From CAWKOH01 sp963851245 (lineage in GTDB: Bacteria > Actinomycetota > Acidimicrobiia > Acidimicrobiales > Palsa-688), in assembly GCA_963851245.1 (NCBI GenBank), contig CAWKOH010000014.1, positions 23,813 to 87,812 on the forward strand: a stretch of 64,000 bases of DNA, given 5' to 3'. Shown piece after piece: positions 9,055 through 19,400 of this stretch. Numbering within the stretch: the stretch's first letter is position 1; the number at the start of each line of letters is the position of its first letter. The notes beneath the pieces were generated by a model. That model did not search any database. It was not told the origin of the DNA and worked only from the letters and a program-made list of their open reading frames with translations. The position numbers were made by a program, and so were the translations under genes.

Positions 9055-9419
9055 GATCCACCCGAGTTGACGACCGGCGGGGCCGTCACCGGTTGCGGTA
9101 CCTGGGCGGGGGCCGTAATCACTGGTTGAGTGGTGGGAGCGGGCTGGGTGGTCGGCGTGGTTTGCCCGCTGGAAGCCGGCGCCGGTGAAGTGGGCGGATC
9201 CGTCGGCGCCGGCGCCGTGGTAGGGGCCGCCCGGGTCGTAGTGGAGGAGCCGGATGGACTTATCGTGGGCGAGGAGGCATGTACGTGCTTTCCTGGCTGG
9301 GCCCTGGCTGCCAGAGCCGACAGGACCCCGCCCCCGATAAGCGCGCCGGCGACCATGACCCGGGAGACCCGGCGCATTCGATCAAGCCCCATGTCGCGTG
9401 CTTCACGGGAGGACACCAC
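9051..9419 (-). CDS. Small membrane-anchored Thr/Pro-rich protein, first gene of the ApbE operon
   Basis: At most 122 residues from a GTG at 9419; ATGs at 9392 and 9377 are alternative starts. A basic N-terminus and one hydrophobic segment (VMVAGALIGGGVLSALAA) form a signal anchor, followed by a long low-complexity Thr/Pro/Ser linker ending in a hydrophobic Pro/Val-rich tail. It sits where related actinobacterial operons often have an exported FMN-binding-domain protein, and its anchor-plus-linker layout resembles the start of such proteins, but no folded domain follows. It may be a truncated flavin carrier or a spacer protein. The stop overlaps the apbE start. Confidence 0.65.
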   Translation of the reverse strand: MVSSREARDMGLDRMRRVSRVMVAGALIGGGVLSALAARAQPGKHVHASSPTISPSGSSTTTRAAPTTAPAPTDPPTSPAPASSGQTTPTTQPAPTTQPVITAPAQVPQPVTAPPVVNSGGS

Positions 9420-9549
9420 GCCAGTGTTGGAATTGGGCGCTTAAGGGACCCTGAAAGCCAGGTAAAGCTTGGGCCAAGGATCGTAGGGGGTCTCTCAGCA
9501 AGCGAATGTCAGGCCCGAGGGGCGCCAAGCGGCTACCTTCGCGGTCCGC

Positions 9550-9815
9550 TTGCCTGAGAACCCCCCTGACGCCGCGCCAGCATCCGATGACGTGTCGCTT
9601 CAGGGGCGGGACCAGGCTGGGACGGCACCGTCCAGGAGGCGGTGGAAGACCGTGGTGGGCCAGGTCCTCCTGCTGGCGCTGGGGCTCTACTTCTTCGCCC
9701 TGGCCTTCTCCGCAGTGGATCTGGCCGAGCTGGCCGACGCCATCAAAGCCGGTTCTATCCCCCTCCTCATCCTGGCCCTGGGGGTGGGCCAGCTGCCGCG
9801 CTTCACCTGGGCGGT
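9550..9815 (+). pseudogene. Fragment resembling an LPG-synthase/flippase transmembrane protein N-terminus
   Basis: From an ATG at 9550 the first 85-90 residues contain two hydrophobic helices (VVGQVLLLALGLYFFALAFS and a second one) around AVDLAELADAIKAG. This is the typical opening of lysylphosphatidylglycerol-synthase-type membrane proteins (pfam03706), usually over 300 residues. The frame then runs antisense into the SnoaL-like gene with no recognisable continuation. It looks like a truncated relic. Alternatively, the true continuation was lost in assembly. Confidence 0.45.
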
Positions 9816-9885
9816 AGCGACCAGGGCCGCCTGTCCCACGCCGTCACACCGCCCACATGCCTCAGTTGTCGCGCCTTCGCGCTGC

Positions 9886-10314
9886 TTAGCTTCGGGCCAG
9901 CAGCCCGAGCTGCTCCAATACCCCGAACTCGTCCCAGTACTGACGCAGGGAGCAGATCCGGTCGCCGTCGAACTCGGCGACGGTCACCCCGTTGACGGTG
10001 ATGCGGATGCCGGTTGGCTCCACGATTCCGTCGGCCAGGACCAGGGCGCCCGAATGGGTCATGGTGACGGTCCACTCGGCACAGGCATAGTCGCCGCTGA
10101 CGTCGAGCGGGGAGACTTCCAACTCGATACCGGAGAACACCTCGTCCCGCCGCTCGAACTCCGCCACGAGTTCCCGGGCCGAGCTGACTGAGAGGGCCGG
10201 CGCCCACACCCTCACATCGTCGGTGTACAGCTCCCCGACGACGCTGCTGTCGCCCTCGATGCTGGCGCGCAACGACCGAACCAACGTAGAAGCACGCGCC
10301 GAGTTGGTCGTCAC
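9886..10314 (-). CDS. SnoaL/NTF2-like domain protein
   Basis: 142 residues with the cone-shaped alpha+beta NTF2 pattern: an N-terminal helix, VVGELYTDDVRVWAPALS, the helix ARELVAEFERRDEVFSG, then alternating strands (ELEVSPLDVSGDYACAEW) ending in GDRICSLRQYWDEFGVLEQLG. The last segment, xxGkIxxlRxYwD, is characteristic of SnoaL-like polyketide-cyclase/ester-cyclase relatives. Many such proteins are ligand-binding or isomerase-like, and the substrate cannot be told from sequence. Its ATG overlaps the stop of the SHOCT gene by 4 nt, so the two are probably co-translated. Confidence 0.82.
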   Translation of the reverse strand: MTTNSARASTLVRSLRASIEGDSSVVGELYTDDVRVWAPALSVSSARELVAEFERRDEVFSGIELEVSPLDVSGDYACAEWTVTMTHSGALVLADGIVEPTGIRITVNGVTVAEFDGDRICSLRQYWDEFGVLEQLGLLARS

Positions 10315-10568
10315 CGGGCGTCGGTCCCGAGCAGATTGGCCTTCGCGGCCGTGAACTCGGCGTCGGTCAACACACCGGACTTGTGGAGTTCAGCCAGCTC
10401 CTTCAGGTCTGCGAGGGGGTCTCGAGCAGGGGCAGCCGGACCGGCGACCGAACCGGCCTCCATGCCGACCGAGCTGGGCGGGACCCGCCGGGTAGCGGCG
10501 TAGGACTCCTGTAGCTGCCGGTTGTACGCCGCCTGCTGGGTCGGCTGCCTAGGCACCCGGAAGGGCAT
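10311..10568 (-). CDS. Short C-terminal-domain (SHOCT) protein
   Basis: About 85 residues from an ATG at 10566-10568. The C-terminus DLKELAELHKSGVLTDAEF followed by AAKANLLG is a clear SHOCT motif, a small helical module often attached to membrane or oligomerising proteins. The N-terminal half is Gln/Ala/Pro-rich and shows no membrane helix. The open frame extends further upstream with no better start. It overlaps the SnoaL-like gene as ATGA. Confidence 0.72.
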   Translation of the reverse strand: MPFRVPRQPTQQAAYNRQLQESYAATRRVPPSSVGMEAGSVAGPAAPARDPLADLKELAELHKSGVLTDAEFTAAKANLLGTDAR

Positions 10569-10637
10569 ATACGTCTGCCTTGTCACAGGAACAACATGGC
10601 CGGGAAATGTATCCCGCAGCCGCTCATCCGCCAAGGT

Positions 10638-10669
10638 CCGGCTTCGCCGGCGAAGGCCGGCGAAGCCGG
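10638..10669. repeat. Perfect 13-bp inverted repeat with 6-nt loop
   Basis: CCGGCTTCGCCGG at 10638-10650 pairs perfectly with CCGGCGAAGCCGG at 10657-10669. It lies in the gap between two divergent genes, so it is not a normal terminator. There is no T-tract. It may be a REP-like palindrome or a protein-binding site. Confidence 0.7.
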
Positions 10670-10757
10670 CGGGATGAAGAGCGTCCGGCCCTCGAACCCA
10701 CCTGAAGGGCCTGGAAAATGCGCCTGTACCCGGTCTGGGGCCCGACAGACTGGGGTC

Positions 10758-11558
10758 GTGGCCCCGGAGGATGTGTACACGCACGGCCATCACGAGTCCG
10801 TCCTGCGTTCGCACGTGTGGCGGACGGTCGACAACTCGGCCGGCTATCTCCTTCAATGGCTGCAGGCCGGCCTCGACGTACTCGACGTCGGTTGCGGTCC
10901 CGGCACGATAACGACCGGGTTGGCCGCTCGGGTCGCCCCCGGGACAGTGGTTGGGATCGACCGGTCAGCCGAGGTGATCGAGCAGGCCAAAAGCATCGCT
11001 GGGACTTCCGTCCACGTGCGCTTCGAGGTCGGCGACGTGTACGCGCTGGCCTACCCCGATGACAGTTTCGATCTGGTGCACGCCCATCAGGTCCTGCAAC
11101 ACCTCTCAGACCCGGTTGCGGCGCTACGGGAGATGCACCGCGTCTGCCGAGTCGGAGGCGTGGTGGCCGCCCGCGACGCCGACTACGCGTCTTTCGCCTG
11201 GGCACCGGCCGATCCCCGGCTGGACGATTGGCTGACCACCTACCGGTCGGTTGCCAGGGCCAACGGCGGCGAGCCCGACGCCGGCCGCTACCTCCTGGGC
11301 TGGGCCGACGCGGCCGGATTCGCGACTGTTCGCTCCTCGGCTTCGGCGTGGTGTTTCGCCACCCCGCAGGACCGGTCCTGGTGGGGTGGCCTTTGGGCCG
11401 ACCGGATGCGCCACTCCGCGGTGGCCGATCGGGCCCTGGCCGCGGGCCTCGCCACCCGAGAACGACTGACGGGCATGGCCGACGCCTTCGACGCCTGGAG
11501 CGCAGAGCCTTCGGGCTGGTTCGCTGTTCTCCATGGCGAGGTCGTCGCCACCAAGTAA
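10758..11558 (+). CDS. Class I SAM-dependent methyltransferase (UbiE/MenG-like)
   Basis: 266 residues from a GTG at 10758 (VAPEDVYTHGHHESVLRSH), chosen because the upstream part of the frame is low-complexity and overlaps the inverted repeat. Motif I (VLDVGCGPGT) lies near residue 45, the acidic GIDRSAEVIEQA follows, and motif II/post-II is DSFDLVHAHQVLQHLSDP. The fold matches methyltransferase domain 11/25. The C-terminal WWGGLWADRM region is common in actinobacterial relatives of unknown substrate. It is a single gene upstream of the glycosyltransferase. Confidence 0.88.
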   Translation: MAPEDVYTHGHHESVLRSHVWRTVDNSAGYLLQWLQAGLDVLDVGCGPGTITTGLAARVAPGTVVGIDRSAEVIEQAKSIAGTSVHVRFEVGDVYALAYPDDSFDLVHAHQVLQHLSDPVAALREMHRVCRVGGVVAARDADYASFAWAPADPRLDDWLTTYRSVARANGGEPDAGRYLLGWADAAGFATVRSSASAWCFATPQDRSWWGGLWADRMRHSAVADRALAAGLATRERLTGMADAFDAWSAEPSGWFAVLHGEVVATK

Positions 11559-11686
11559 CCGACATTCTGGCAGGGTCCGCCGGCGGTACATCGGACAGGA
11601 CCCGGACGCCCGGTCGCCACGCATCGGCCCCGCATCGGCCTGCGCAGTCCGGTTCGTCGCCCCAACCGACCACTACTATCCAACTC

Positions 11687-12826
11687 GTGAGGCGGGTCGG
11701 GCACTTCCTGGTTGTCATCTGGGATGGAGGAGGCAACGTGCTGCCCGCCGCCGGCCTGACCGCCGCTCTCGTGAATCAGGGCCACGACGTGAGGGTGATC
11801 GGATCAGCAGAGCTCCAGACCCGATTCGAACGGGCCGGAGCCAGGTTCCGGCCCTTCGAGCGAGCACAGCCCCCCCAATTGAATGAGGGGGACGTCTCCG
11901 ATGACAACGTGCTCGGATTTACTCGTTTCATTTCGGGAAGGCGTCTGGCCGAGGATGTCCTGGAGGAGCTGAGATCGGAGCCGACCGACGTGGCGGTGGT
12001 CGATGCGTTCGTCTCTGCGGGCTTGGCGGCGGCAGAGAAAGCGGCCGTGCCGGCCGTGCCGTTGGTCCACGTTCTCTATGCGCCATGTGTAGAAGGGCCC
12101 GTCGCCACGCAGTGGGACTTCACTCGACCCATGGTCGAGACCACACGACGGCGCCTGGAAATCTCCGAGATCGATCCTGCTTCTCCTGTCATGGCTGGAC
12201 TCTGGTCACGCTGCCCCATCGTGTTGGCGTGTGCTCCGGAGTCATTCGATGTTCCCTCCGACCGCTTGCCGTCCAACGCTCGGTACGTGGGACCCATCTT
12301 CGACGGGCCCATGGCCTCTCCATGGCAACCGGGGGGCGGCCGGGTGCTGGTCAGCTTCAGCACGACTGCCATGCGGCAGCACGACGTCCTGCAGCGAACT
12401 CTGGACGCTCTGGCTGAGGCTGACGTCAAGGTGGTGTGCACCCTGGGAGGGGTTTCGATCGAAGGCCTCTCGCCGCCACCCAACGCGTCGATCTCCAATT
12501 GGATACCCCACCGCGAACTTCTGCCCCGCACCGACGTGGTGGTGACTCATGCCGGCCTGGGCACCGTGATGGCCGCGCTGGCATCGGGCGTGCCCATGTT
12601 GTGTATGCCGATGGGGCGGGACCAGCCCCTCAACGCCCAGAGGGTCGCGACGCTCGGGCTCGGCATCGACCTGTCCCCCGATGCGTCCGCCGGTGCCATC
12701 CGGGACGCGGTCGAGGTTGTCCTGGACAACGAGAGCTTCAGGCAGCGGGCGCAGTCGATGGCCGAGGACATCGCCTCGTACGGAAACGGAAAGGTTGCCG
12801 TACAGGAGCTGGAATCCTTACTCTGA
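11687..12826 (+). CDS. Family-1 glycosyltransferase (macrolide/UDP-glucuronosyl type)
   Basis: 379 residues from a GTG at 11687, chosen because VRRVGHFLVVIWDGGGNVLPAAGL is the normal beginning of the GT-B N-domain. The C-terminal domain carries VLVSFSTTAMRQ, the region SNWIPHRELLPRTDVVVTHA and the nucleotide-sugar-binding signature HAGLGTVMAALASG ending in GRDQ. The family (UGT/MGT, GT1) transfers sugars from activated nucleotides to small lipophilic acceptors. The acceptor is unknown. The gene is intact and stands alone. Confidence 0.88.
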   Translation: MRRVGHFLVVIWDGGGNVLPAAGLTAALVNQGHDVRVIGSAELQTRFERAGARFRPFERAQPPQLNEGDVSDDNVLGFTRFISGRRLAEDVLEELRSEPTDVAVVDAFVSAGLAAAEKAAVPAVPLVHVLYAPCVEGPVATQWDFTRPMVETTRRRLEISEIDPASPVMAGLWSRCPIVLACAPESFDVPSDRLPSNARYVGPIFDGPMASPWQPGGGRVLVSFSTTAMRQHDVLQRTLDALAEADVKVVCTLGGVSIEGLSPPPNASISNWIPHRELLPRTDVVVTHAGLGTVMAALASGVPMLCMPMGRDQPLNAQRVATLGLGIDLSPDASAGAIRDAVEVVLDNESFRQRAQSMAEDIASYGNGKVAVQELESLL

Positions 12827-12945
12827 CCGTTCGCAGCTGCCCGATTGTCTCGTCCGTGAGCATCTGTGGACGATCATGGGCCTGTGACGACGACCACGCT
12901 CAGTATCGCGGTGGGACAGGTGCCGCCTCTATTTTTACGGGGCTT

Positions 12946-13431
12946 CTAGCCGCGCCGGCGAGAAGGGCCGCTTGCGCGCCGTCGGCTGGCGGAGATCAAG
13001 AGGATTCCGAGTCCGATTAGAGCCAGTGCCGGGATAGCGAACTTGGCGATTTCCAGTCCGGTGTTGGCCAGGTTGTCATCGTTAGCCGGAGCACTCGACG
13101 CAGGGCTGGATGGCGAGACGAAGACCGGGGCGATATCTGAGGCCGATGCTGGTGGGCTTCCTGGGCCGGTGGCGGTGGCGGTGTTGGTGACGTTGGGTGC
13201 GGCTCCGCTTTGGATGCTTACTGTGACGGTCAGGGTCAATGACTGTCCGACGCCGAGTGCCCCAGTGTGGGTGCAGGTCACTTTTCCGCCGGCTTGGGCA
13301 CACGCCCATCCGGTGCCGCTGGCACTGAGGTAGCTGAGACCGGCCGGGAGGGGGTCGGTGATCTGTATTGGGCCCGGGGTGGCGGTGGGGCCGTTGTTGG
13401 TGACGGTGAGCAGATAGGCGCCTTGGCTCAC
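12946..13431 (-). CDS. DUF11 protein, C-terminal fragment with sortase sorting signal
   Basis: 161 residues: the last DUF11 module (YLLTVTNNGPTATPGPIQIT), a Ser/Pro/Ala linker, then LANTG, the hydrophobic helix FAIPALALIGLGILLIS and the basic tail SRRRASGPSRRRG. The pentapeptide fits the LAXTG consensus of actinobacterial class E sortases rather than LPXTG. No sortase gene is in the window. Confidence 0.75.
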   Translation of the reverse strand: MSQGAYLLTVTNNGPTATPGPIQITDPLPAGLSYLSASGTGWACAQAGGKVTCTHTGALGVGQSLTLTVTVSIQSGAAPNVTNTATATGPGSPPASASDIAPVFVSPSSPASSAPANDDNLANTGLEIAKFAIPALALIGLGILLISASRRRASGPSRRRG

Positions 13432-16400
13432 CGACGATGAACTGGGTGGTGTGCCGCTTGGTGAGGGCGAGCCCGGCGGTGGGATCCACGGTGAGGGGGT
13501 CGCTGGCGCTGGCCTGGCCGGGGATGGCGGGGTCAGTCGAGGTCACGGTGGCGACGTTGACCAGCCGGGGGTAGGCGGCCGGACCGACGTGCACGGTCAG
13601 GGTGATGGGTGGCGAGTCGACGCCTGCCGCCAAGGTCCCGGCCAGTTGGCAGGTCACCCGGTTTGATGGCGCCACGCAGGTCCAGTCAGTGCCGGTGGCG
13701 GAAATGTAGGTCAGGCCGGCGGGCAGCGGGTCGGTAACTACCACCTGGTCGGCGGTGGAGGGGCCGGCGTTATGAACCTGGATATGGAAGTCGATCGGTT
13801 GTCCGACCACGCCTGGGCCGCTGTGGGTCTTGGTGATGCTGAGTTTGGCCGACCGTTGAATGGTGATGGTTCCGCTACCGGTGCCTGCGTTGCCTGGAGT
13901 GGTTGACGTGACGGTTGCGGTGTTGGTCTGGCTGCCGGTTGGTGCGTCGGCCGACAGCTGGACCAGCATCTCAGGGATGGCGCGTCGGTGCCGGCCGGTA
14001 GTCCGCTCTGGAGGGTGCAGGTGACGGTCTGCTGATCGGTCGGGGCAGGTGGCGCCGGCCCCGGACTGCACGCCCACGGGGCGGCCGCGCTCAGGTACGT
14101 CTCGATAGGCGGGCAGGGTGTCGGTGATTGTCAGGGGGCCGGCGGCGTCGCTGGGCCCGTCGTTGTGTGCGACTAGAGTCCAGCTGAATGACGTCCCGGC
14201 GGCGGGTGTGGCGTCGCTGGGTTGTTTGGTCAGGGTCAGGTTGGCCTGGGCTTCCACGGGTACCACGGCGCTGGCCGGCGCAGGCGGCTGACCCGACGGC
14301 GTCGGGTGTGGACGAGTCGATGGTGGCGGTGTTGGTGATGGTGGCATCGCCGTTGGCGTCCAGAGGGGTGGAGGGATCGACGGTCGTCACCACCGTTATG
14401 GGGGGGACGGCGGTCCCGGGTGGCGCGGCGGGGACCGACGGCCGCGTGCACACCACGGTGTCGGCGCTCGCCGAGCAAGCCCAGCCGACTCCGGTGGCAG
14501 AGACGTAGTTCAGGTATTGGGGCAGGGGGTCGGTGACGACGACGTCGGCGGCGTCGCTGGGGCCCGGAATTGGTGGCCTGCAGGGTGAAGGTCGCCTCGG
14601 TGCCGGCCAGGACCGGTGCGGGGGTGTCAAGGGTCTTGGTCAAGCCCACGTCGGCCTCGGTGTGAACCTGGGTGGGGTCGCTGGCCGAGTTGTTGGTCGA
14701 GGTCGGGATCGGCGGTGGCGCTTTGGACCTGGGCGGCGTTGACGATGGTGGAGGGGCCGGCGTCGGGATCAACGGTCACGTCGAGGGTGATGTCCGGCGC
14801 GGCTGTGCCGGCGGCCAGTCCGCCGGAAGGGTGCAGGTGACCAGCCGGTTGGCCGAGTCGTAGGCGCAGGTCCACTCGTTTGCCGGGTACCCGCCGAGTC
14901 GTAGGTGAGGCCTTGGGGTAGGGGGTCGGTAACGGTGACCGGACCGGGAATGTCGGATGGGCCGTTGTTGGTCACGCCGAGCGTGTATTGGAACGGGTCG
15001 CCGGCGATGGCGGTCCCGGTGCTCTGTTTGGTGATGGCCAGGTCGGCGCTGCCATTGATAGTGGTCGTGTCCGTCGAGCTGTTGTTGGCCGGGTCGGGGT
15101 CGGGCGTGGTGCTGGAGACCACGGCTGTGTTCGCGATGGGCATGCTGGTGTCGAGGTTGGGGGCCAAACGGACGGTGAGCGTCATGGTGGTGTTCGTGCC
15201 GGCGGGGAACGGCCCCCTGTCGGTGCATGTGACCTGCTGTCCCGCGGCCGAGCAGGTCCAACCGGGAGCGGTGCCGCTTACGAAGGTGAGACCGGTCGGG
15301 AGGGTGTCGGCGATGGTGGGGTCGGCGGCGTCGGAGGGGCCGAAGTTTTGGACTTCCAGGGTGTACTGGGCGTCGGTTGCCGGCCACGAAGGTGCCGACG
15401 TGCTGCTTCTTGATGGCCAGGTCGGCGCTGGTGGCCGGGGTGGTGGTGACAGAGGCAGTGTTGTTAGCGGGGTTGGGGTCAGGGGTGGTGGTTGAGGTGA
15501 TGGTGGCCGTGTTCACCACCGGGGCGGTCTGCGACGAGGGGATGCCGACCGTCACTACGAGCTGCGCCGTTACCGACCCCACGGCCAGGTTGGGGCTGTA
15601 GGTGCAGGTGAGGGTGGCGCCCACGGTTCCGGGCGGGGTGGGGTCGCATTCCCAGTCCGCTCCCGCCGCCGACACGAAGGTGCTGGTGGCGGGCAGGGTG
15701 TCGGTTATGGTGAACGGCCCGGCTGAGACCGAGGGCCCGAGGTTGGTGACGGCGATGGCGTAGGTGGCGGGGTCTCCGGCGATCATCTGGGGGGAGGTGA
15801 GGGACTTGGCCATCTCCAGGTCGGCCTGGGTGTTGACGGTGGTGCTGGCCTGGCCGGTGTTGTTGTCCAGGTTCGGGTCGAAGGTGCGGGCTTCGACGGT
15901 GGCCGAGTTGGAGAAGATGGTGCCTTGCGGGACGTCGGAGGCGACGTTGTAGCTGACGGTGATGGGCGGGAAGGCGGCTCCGGCGGCGAGCGTGTCGGTC
16001 TGGTTGGTGCGGGTGCAGGTCAGCGGTATGTCGGTGGTGCAGGTCCAGCCCGACCCGGATGCGGTCACGTGGGTGACACCGGCCGGTAACGGGTTGTTGA
16101 AGCCGTCGGTGACGGTAAACGGGCCGGTGGCGGTGTCCGGTCCCTGGTTGCTGACATTGAGGGTCCAGCTGCCGCTCTCACCAGCGATGGGCTGTGTTCC
16201 CACCTGTTTGGTCAGGACCATGTCGGCGGAGGCGATCCGCGCCAAGGCGCTGGCCGCTGGGCCGCTATAAGAGCCGGTCTGGTTGCCGGTGGCGCCGGTC
16301 CGGTCCTGGGCGAAAGGCGCGGCCGTATTGGTCTGGGGAATCGAAAGGCCGACGCCGGGACTGATGGCCACGTCCTCGGTGGGGGTGGCGGTGTAGGTGA

Positions 16401-19400
16401 TGGTGAGCGAACCGCCGGGACCCAGGTTGGCCAGGTCGGACCAGACCAGGTTGCTGCCCGAGAAGCTGACTATAGGGTCGATCTGGCTGGCCGGGCCGCC
16501 GTTGACCGACACCATGGCGCTGTTGTTGTCGTAGCTCCAGTTGGGGGGCAGGATGTCGGCGGCCCCCACCGCGTAGGCGATGCCGGCGCCGGTGTTGGTC
16601 AGCGTGATCTGCCACGTGAATGGCTCACCGATGTAGGCGATGGTGCCCTGAGGTGTGGATTTGGCTGCCTGTACAAACGGGAAGATCGGGTTCACCGGTG
16701 CGTCGGCGGTCGGGGTGGCCGGGTACTGGCGGCCCCCGCTGGGCAGGGAGGCGTAGCCGGTGATGTCGGCCCGGTTCACCTGGGGGGCGGTGGTCAGCCC
16801 GGCCGAGGGGGCCAGTCTGGCCGAGTAGGTGAGAAGAACCGAGGCGCCCGGGTCGATCGGCCCGGGGATGGTCCAGGTGAGGGTGCCACCCGCGCCGGTC
16901 GTCGGATCCGCGCCGATCAGTGACGCCCCCGTTGGAGATCGAGGCGGGGTCGACGACCACCCCGGCCGGGACGTTGTCGGTGACGGTGACGTTGTACGCC
17001 GGGCTGGTTGTGGCGGTGTCAGCGTTGGTGGCGGTGAGCGTGTACTGGAAGGTCTGGCCTGGCTGCACAGTGGTGTCATTAACGGACTTGGTGATCGACA
17101 TGCTGGGCTCTATGACCGTGATCGGGGCGCTGGCACTCGAGCGACGTCTGATCGAAAGTGGCGCCCGCCGATGTCGGCGGCGGCAGCGCCGTGTTGTCCC
17201 AGGCGATGTGGGCCGAGTTGGTCAACGTGGCGCCCGCTTTGGCGGCGGCCACGTCGGCCACCTGGGCGCTGTAGACCACGGTGACGATCCGGTTCTGGGT
17301 GGTGCCCGTGACGTTGCCGAAGAACAGTCCGATCTTCGTTCCGCTTCCGCTGGCCACCGGGGTGAGCGGAGTGGGGACCGGCAGGGTGCAGGTGGTGCCG
17401 TCCAGGTTCACGCACGACACCGAGACCAGCGACACCGAGGCCGAGTTGAGTCCGGCGGGCAGAGTGTCGATGCCGGTGAGATTGAAGTAGGAGACGTTGG
17501 CGTTCAGGGTGGCTGTCACCGTGTAGGTGACGGTCTGGCCGATAGTGGCGGCTGTCGGCGAAGCGGTCTTGATCAGGTTGGCGCCCAGAACGGTGATCAT
17601 CCGGCTGGCCGTCTTGGTGTAGAGGCGGCCCCCGGCGGGGCCCGGGTCGGTCGGCCCGGTCCGGGTGCCGGGCAGGGAGTCGCCGGTCAGGGTGGCGTTG
17701 TTGGTGAAGGTTTGCTTGCCGGTAGCAGCCGGGGTGACGGTGGCGGTGTAAGTGAGCGACTGCAATGCTCCGGGGTTGACGTCGCCGACGTTCCACTCCA
17801 CCTGGGTGGTACCGGCCGCGCACGGGGCGCCGGCGCCCGGAGTGGGGGTGACGGTGCTGCCCTGGGTCGGTGTTCCGTAGGCGTCGAAGGTCAAGCCCGC
17901 CGGAAGGCAGTCAACCACCCAGGCCTCATGTAGCACCGAGGCGCTCGCCGCGTTAGAGGCGGTGAGCGTGTAGGTGACCGTCTGGCCTCCGACCACGTTG
18001 GAGGGGCTGGCCGATTTGGTCAGCGACGGCGAGGGTTCGACAATCGCCACCTGTGCCGACCCGGTGCTGGGTTGAGGGGCGAGTCCGCTCGGTGCGGCCC
18101 CGGCCGTGAAGGTTGCGGTGTTGGTGCGGGTGACTCCGGCCACGTTGGCGGCGGCGGTGGTCACCCGGGCCACGATGGTTACGGCAAAGCGGAGCGGGAC
18201 GGCCGAGGTGTTGTCGAGGACGGCCGGCAGGGTGAGGGTGGCCGTGGAAGAGTTGAAGGTGACGCCCGGCGGCAGCGGCTGGGTCGGCGGCACCACGCCG
18301 GCCGAGGGGGAGTAACCGGCCGAGGCCGACAGCAGGGTCAGACCGGTCGGCATCGGATCGGTTAGCACGCCGCTGTACACGGTGGCGTGGGCCGGTATGT
18401 CGGCGTAGACGGTGTAGGTGACCTGCTCGCCGATAGTGGCCTGGGTTGACGGCGGCGCCCGGCGGAACCTCGCCGCCCACGTTGCCCGGTTCGTTGATGG
18501 CCGAGGCCACATGTTTGCTGACCGCCACCGGAGCAAGGAAGACGTCCGAGTTGTCGCTGGCGGCCGGGGCGTTCTGGTCGGCAGCTGGGACGGTGGTGTC
18601 CACGTTGTTCGCCGGAAGAACGGGGTGACCTGGCCGGGATGTTGTTCTCGATATCGAAGGAGCGAACCGAGGCGGTGTCGACCAGGTCGGTGCCGGCGCT
18701 GGTTCCGGGCGGGATGGTGACCGCGTAGGTGTAGGTGACCGAGGCGCCGGGATCTGATCACCTCGCTGGCCGGCCGGTTCCAAACGATGGCGCTGAGAGT
18801 GGCGGCCTGGGCGAAGGAAGGTTGGCCGGGGTCTCCCGGGTCGGTGCACACTCCCCCGGCGCTGATGGCGCTGACGTCGGCGCAGGTGATGCCGGGGGCC
18901 AGGGCGTCCCAGGTTTGCACCGACTGGACGGCGCTGGTCGAGGTGGGCGGGTTGGCGACGTCCACCCGGAATACGACCACGTCGCCCTCCTGCACTTGCA
19001 CGTGGTCAACGTTGGGCGGGTTGCCCCCGGCGGGGAGACCGTTGACGCTGTCGACGCCCTTGAGGACCGATACCGGCGGGGCCGGGTTGATCGTGAAATG
19101 ACGCTCGGTCCCGCAGCGCGGTGACGGTGCCGGCGCTGTTCTGGGCCTGCAGCTTGGCGTAGTTGGTGGTCGGCATTCGGCTCGGTCGCCAGACGGCGCC
19201 GAGGTGACGATGGCGCTGAAGCGGACCTGGAACACCGATCCCGGCGCTACCGCCAGCTCCCCAGTCTCCTGCGGGGCGCCCAGCGTCCAGTGCAGCGCCC
19301 CTTGGCGGCCAGAGACTCGTCCAGGTTGATCTGATTGCCGGGAAGCGTGTTGTTCGGTCCGACCACGATCGAACCTGGCTCCAAGGTGGTGCTCAGAGGC

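Noticed and set aside
10624..11736. 370-codon antisense frame over the methyltransferase
   Set aside because: Arg/Pro/Gly-rich translation antisense to a gene with clear SAM motifs.
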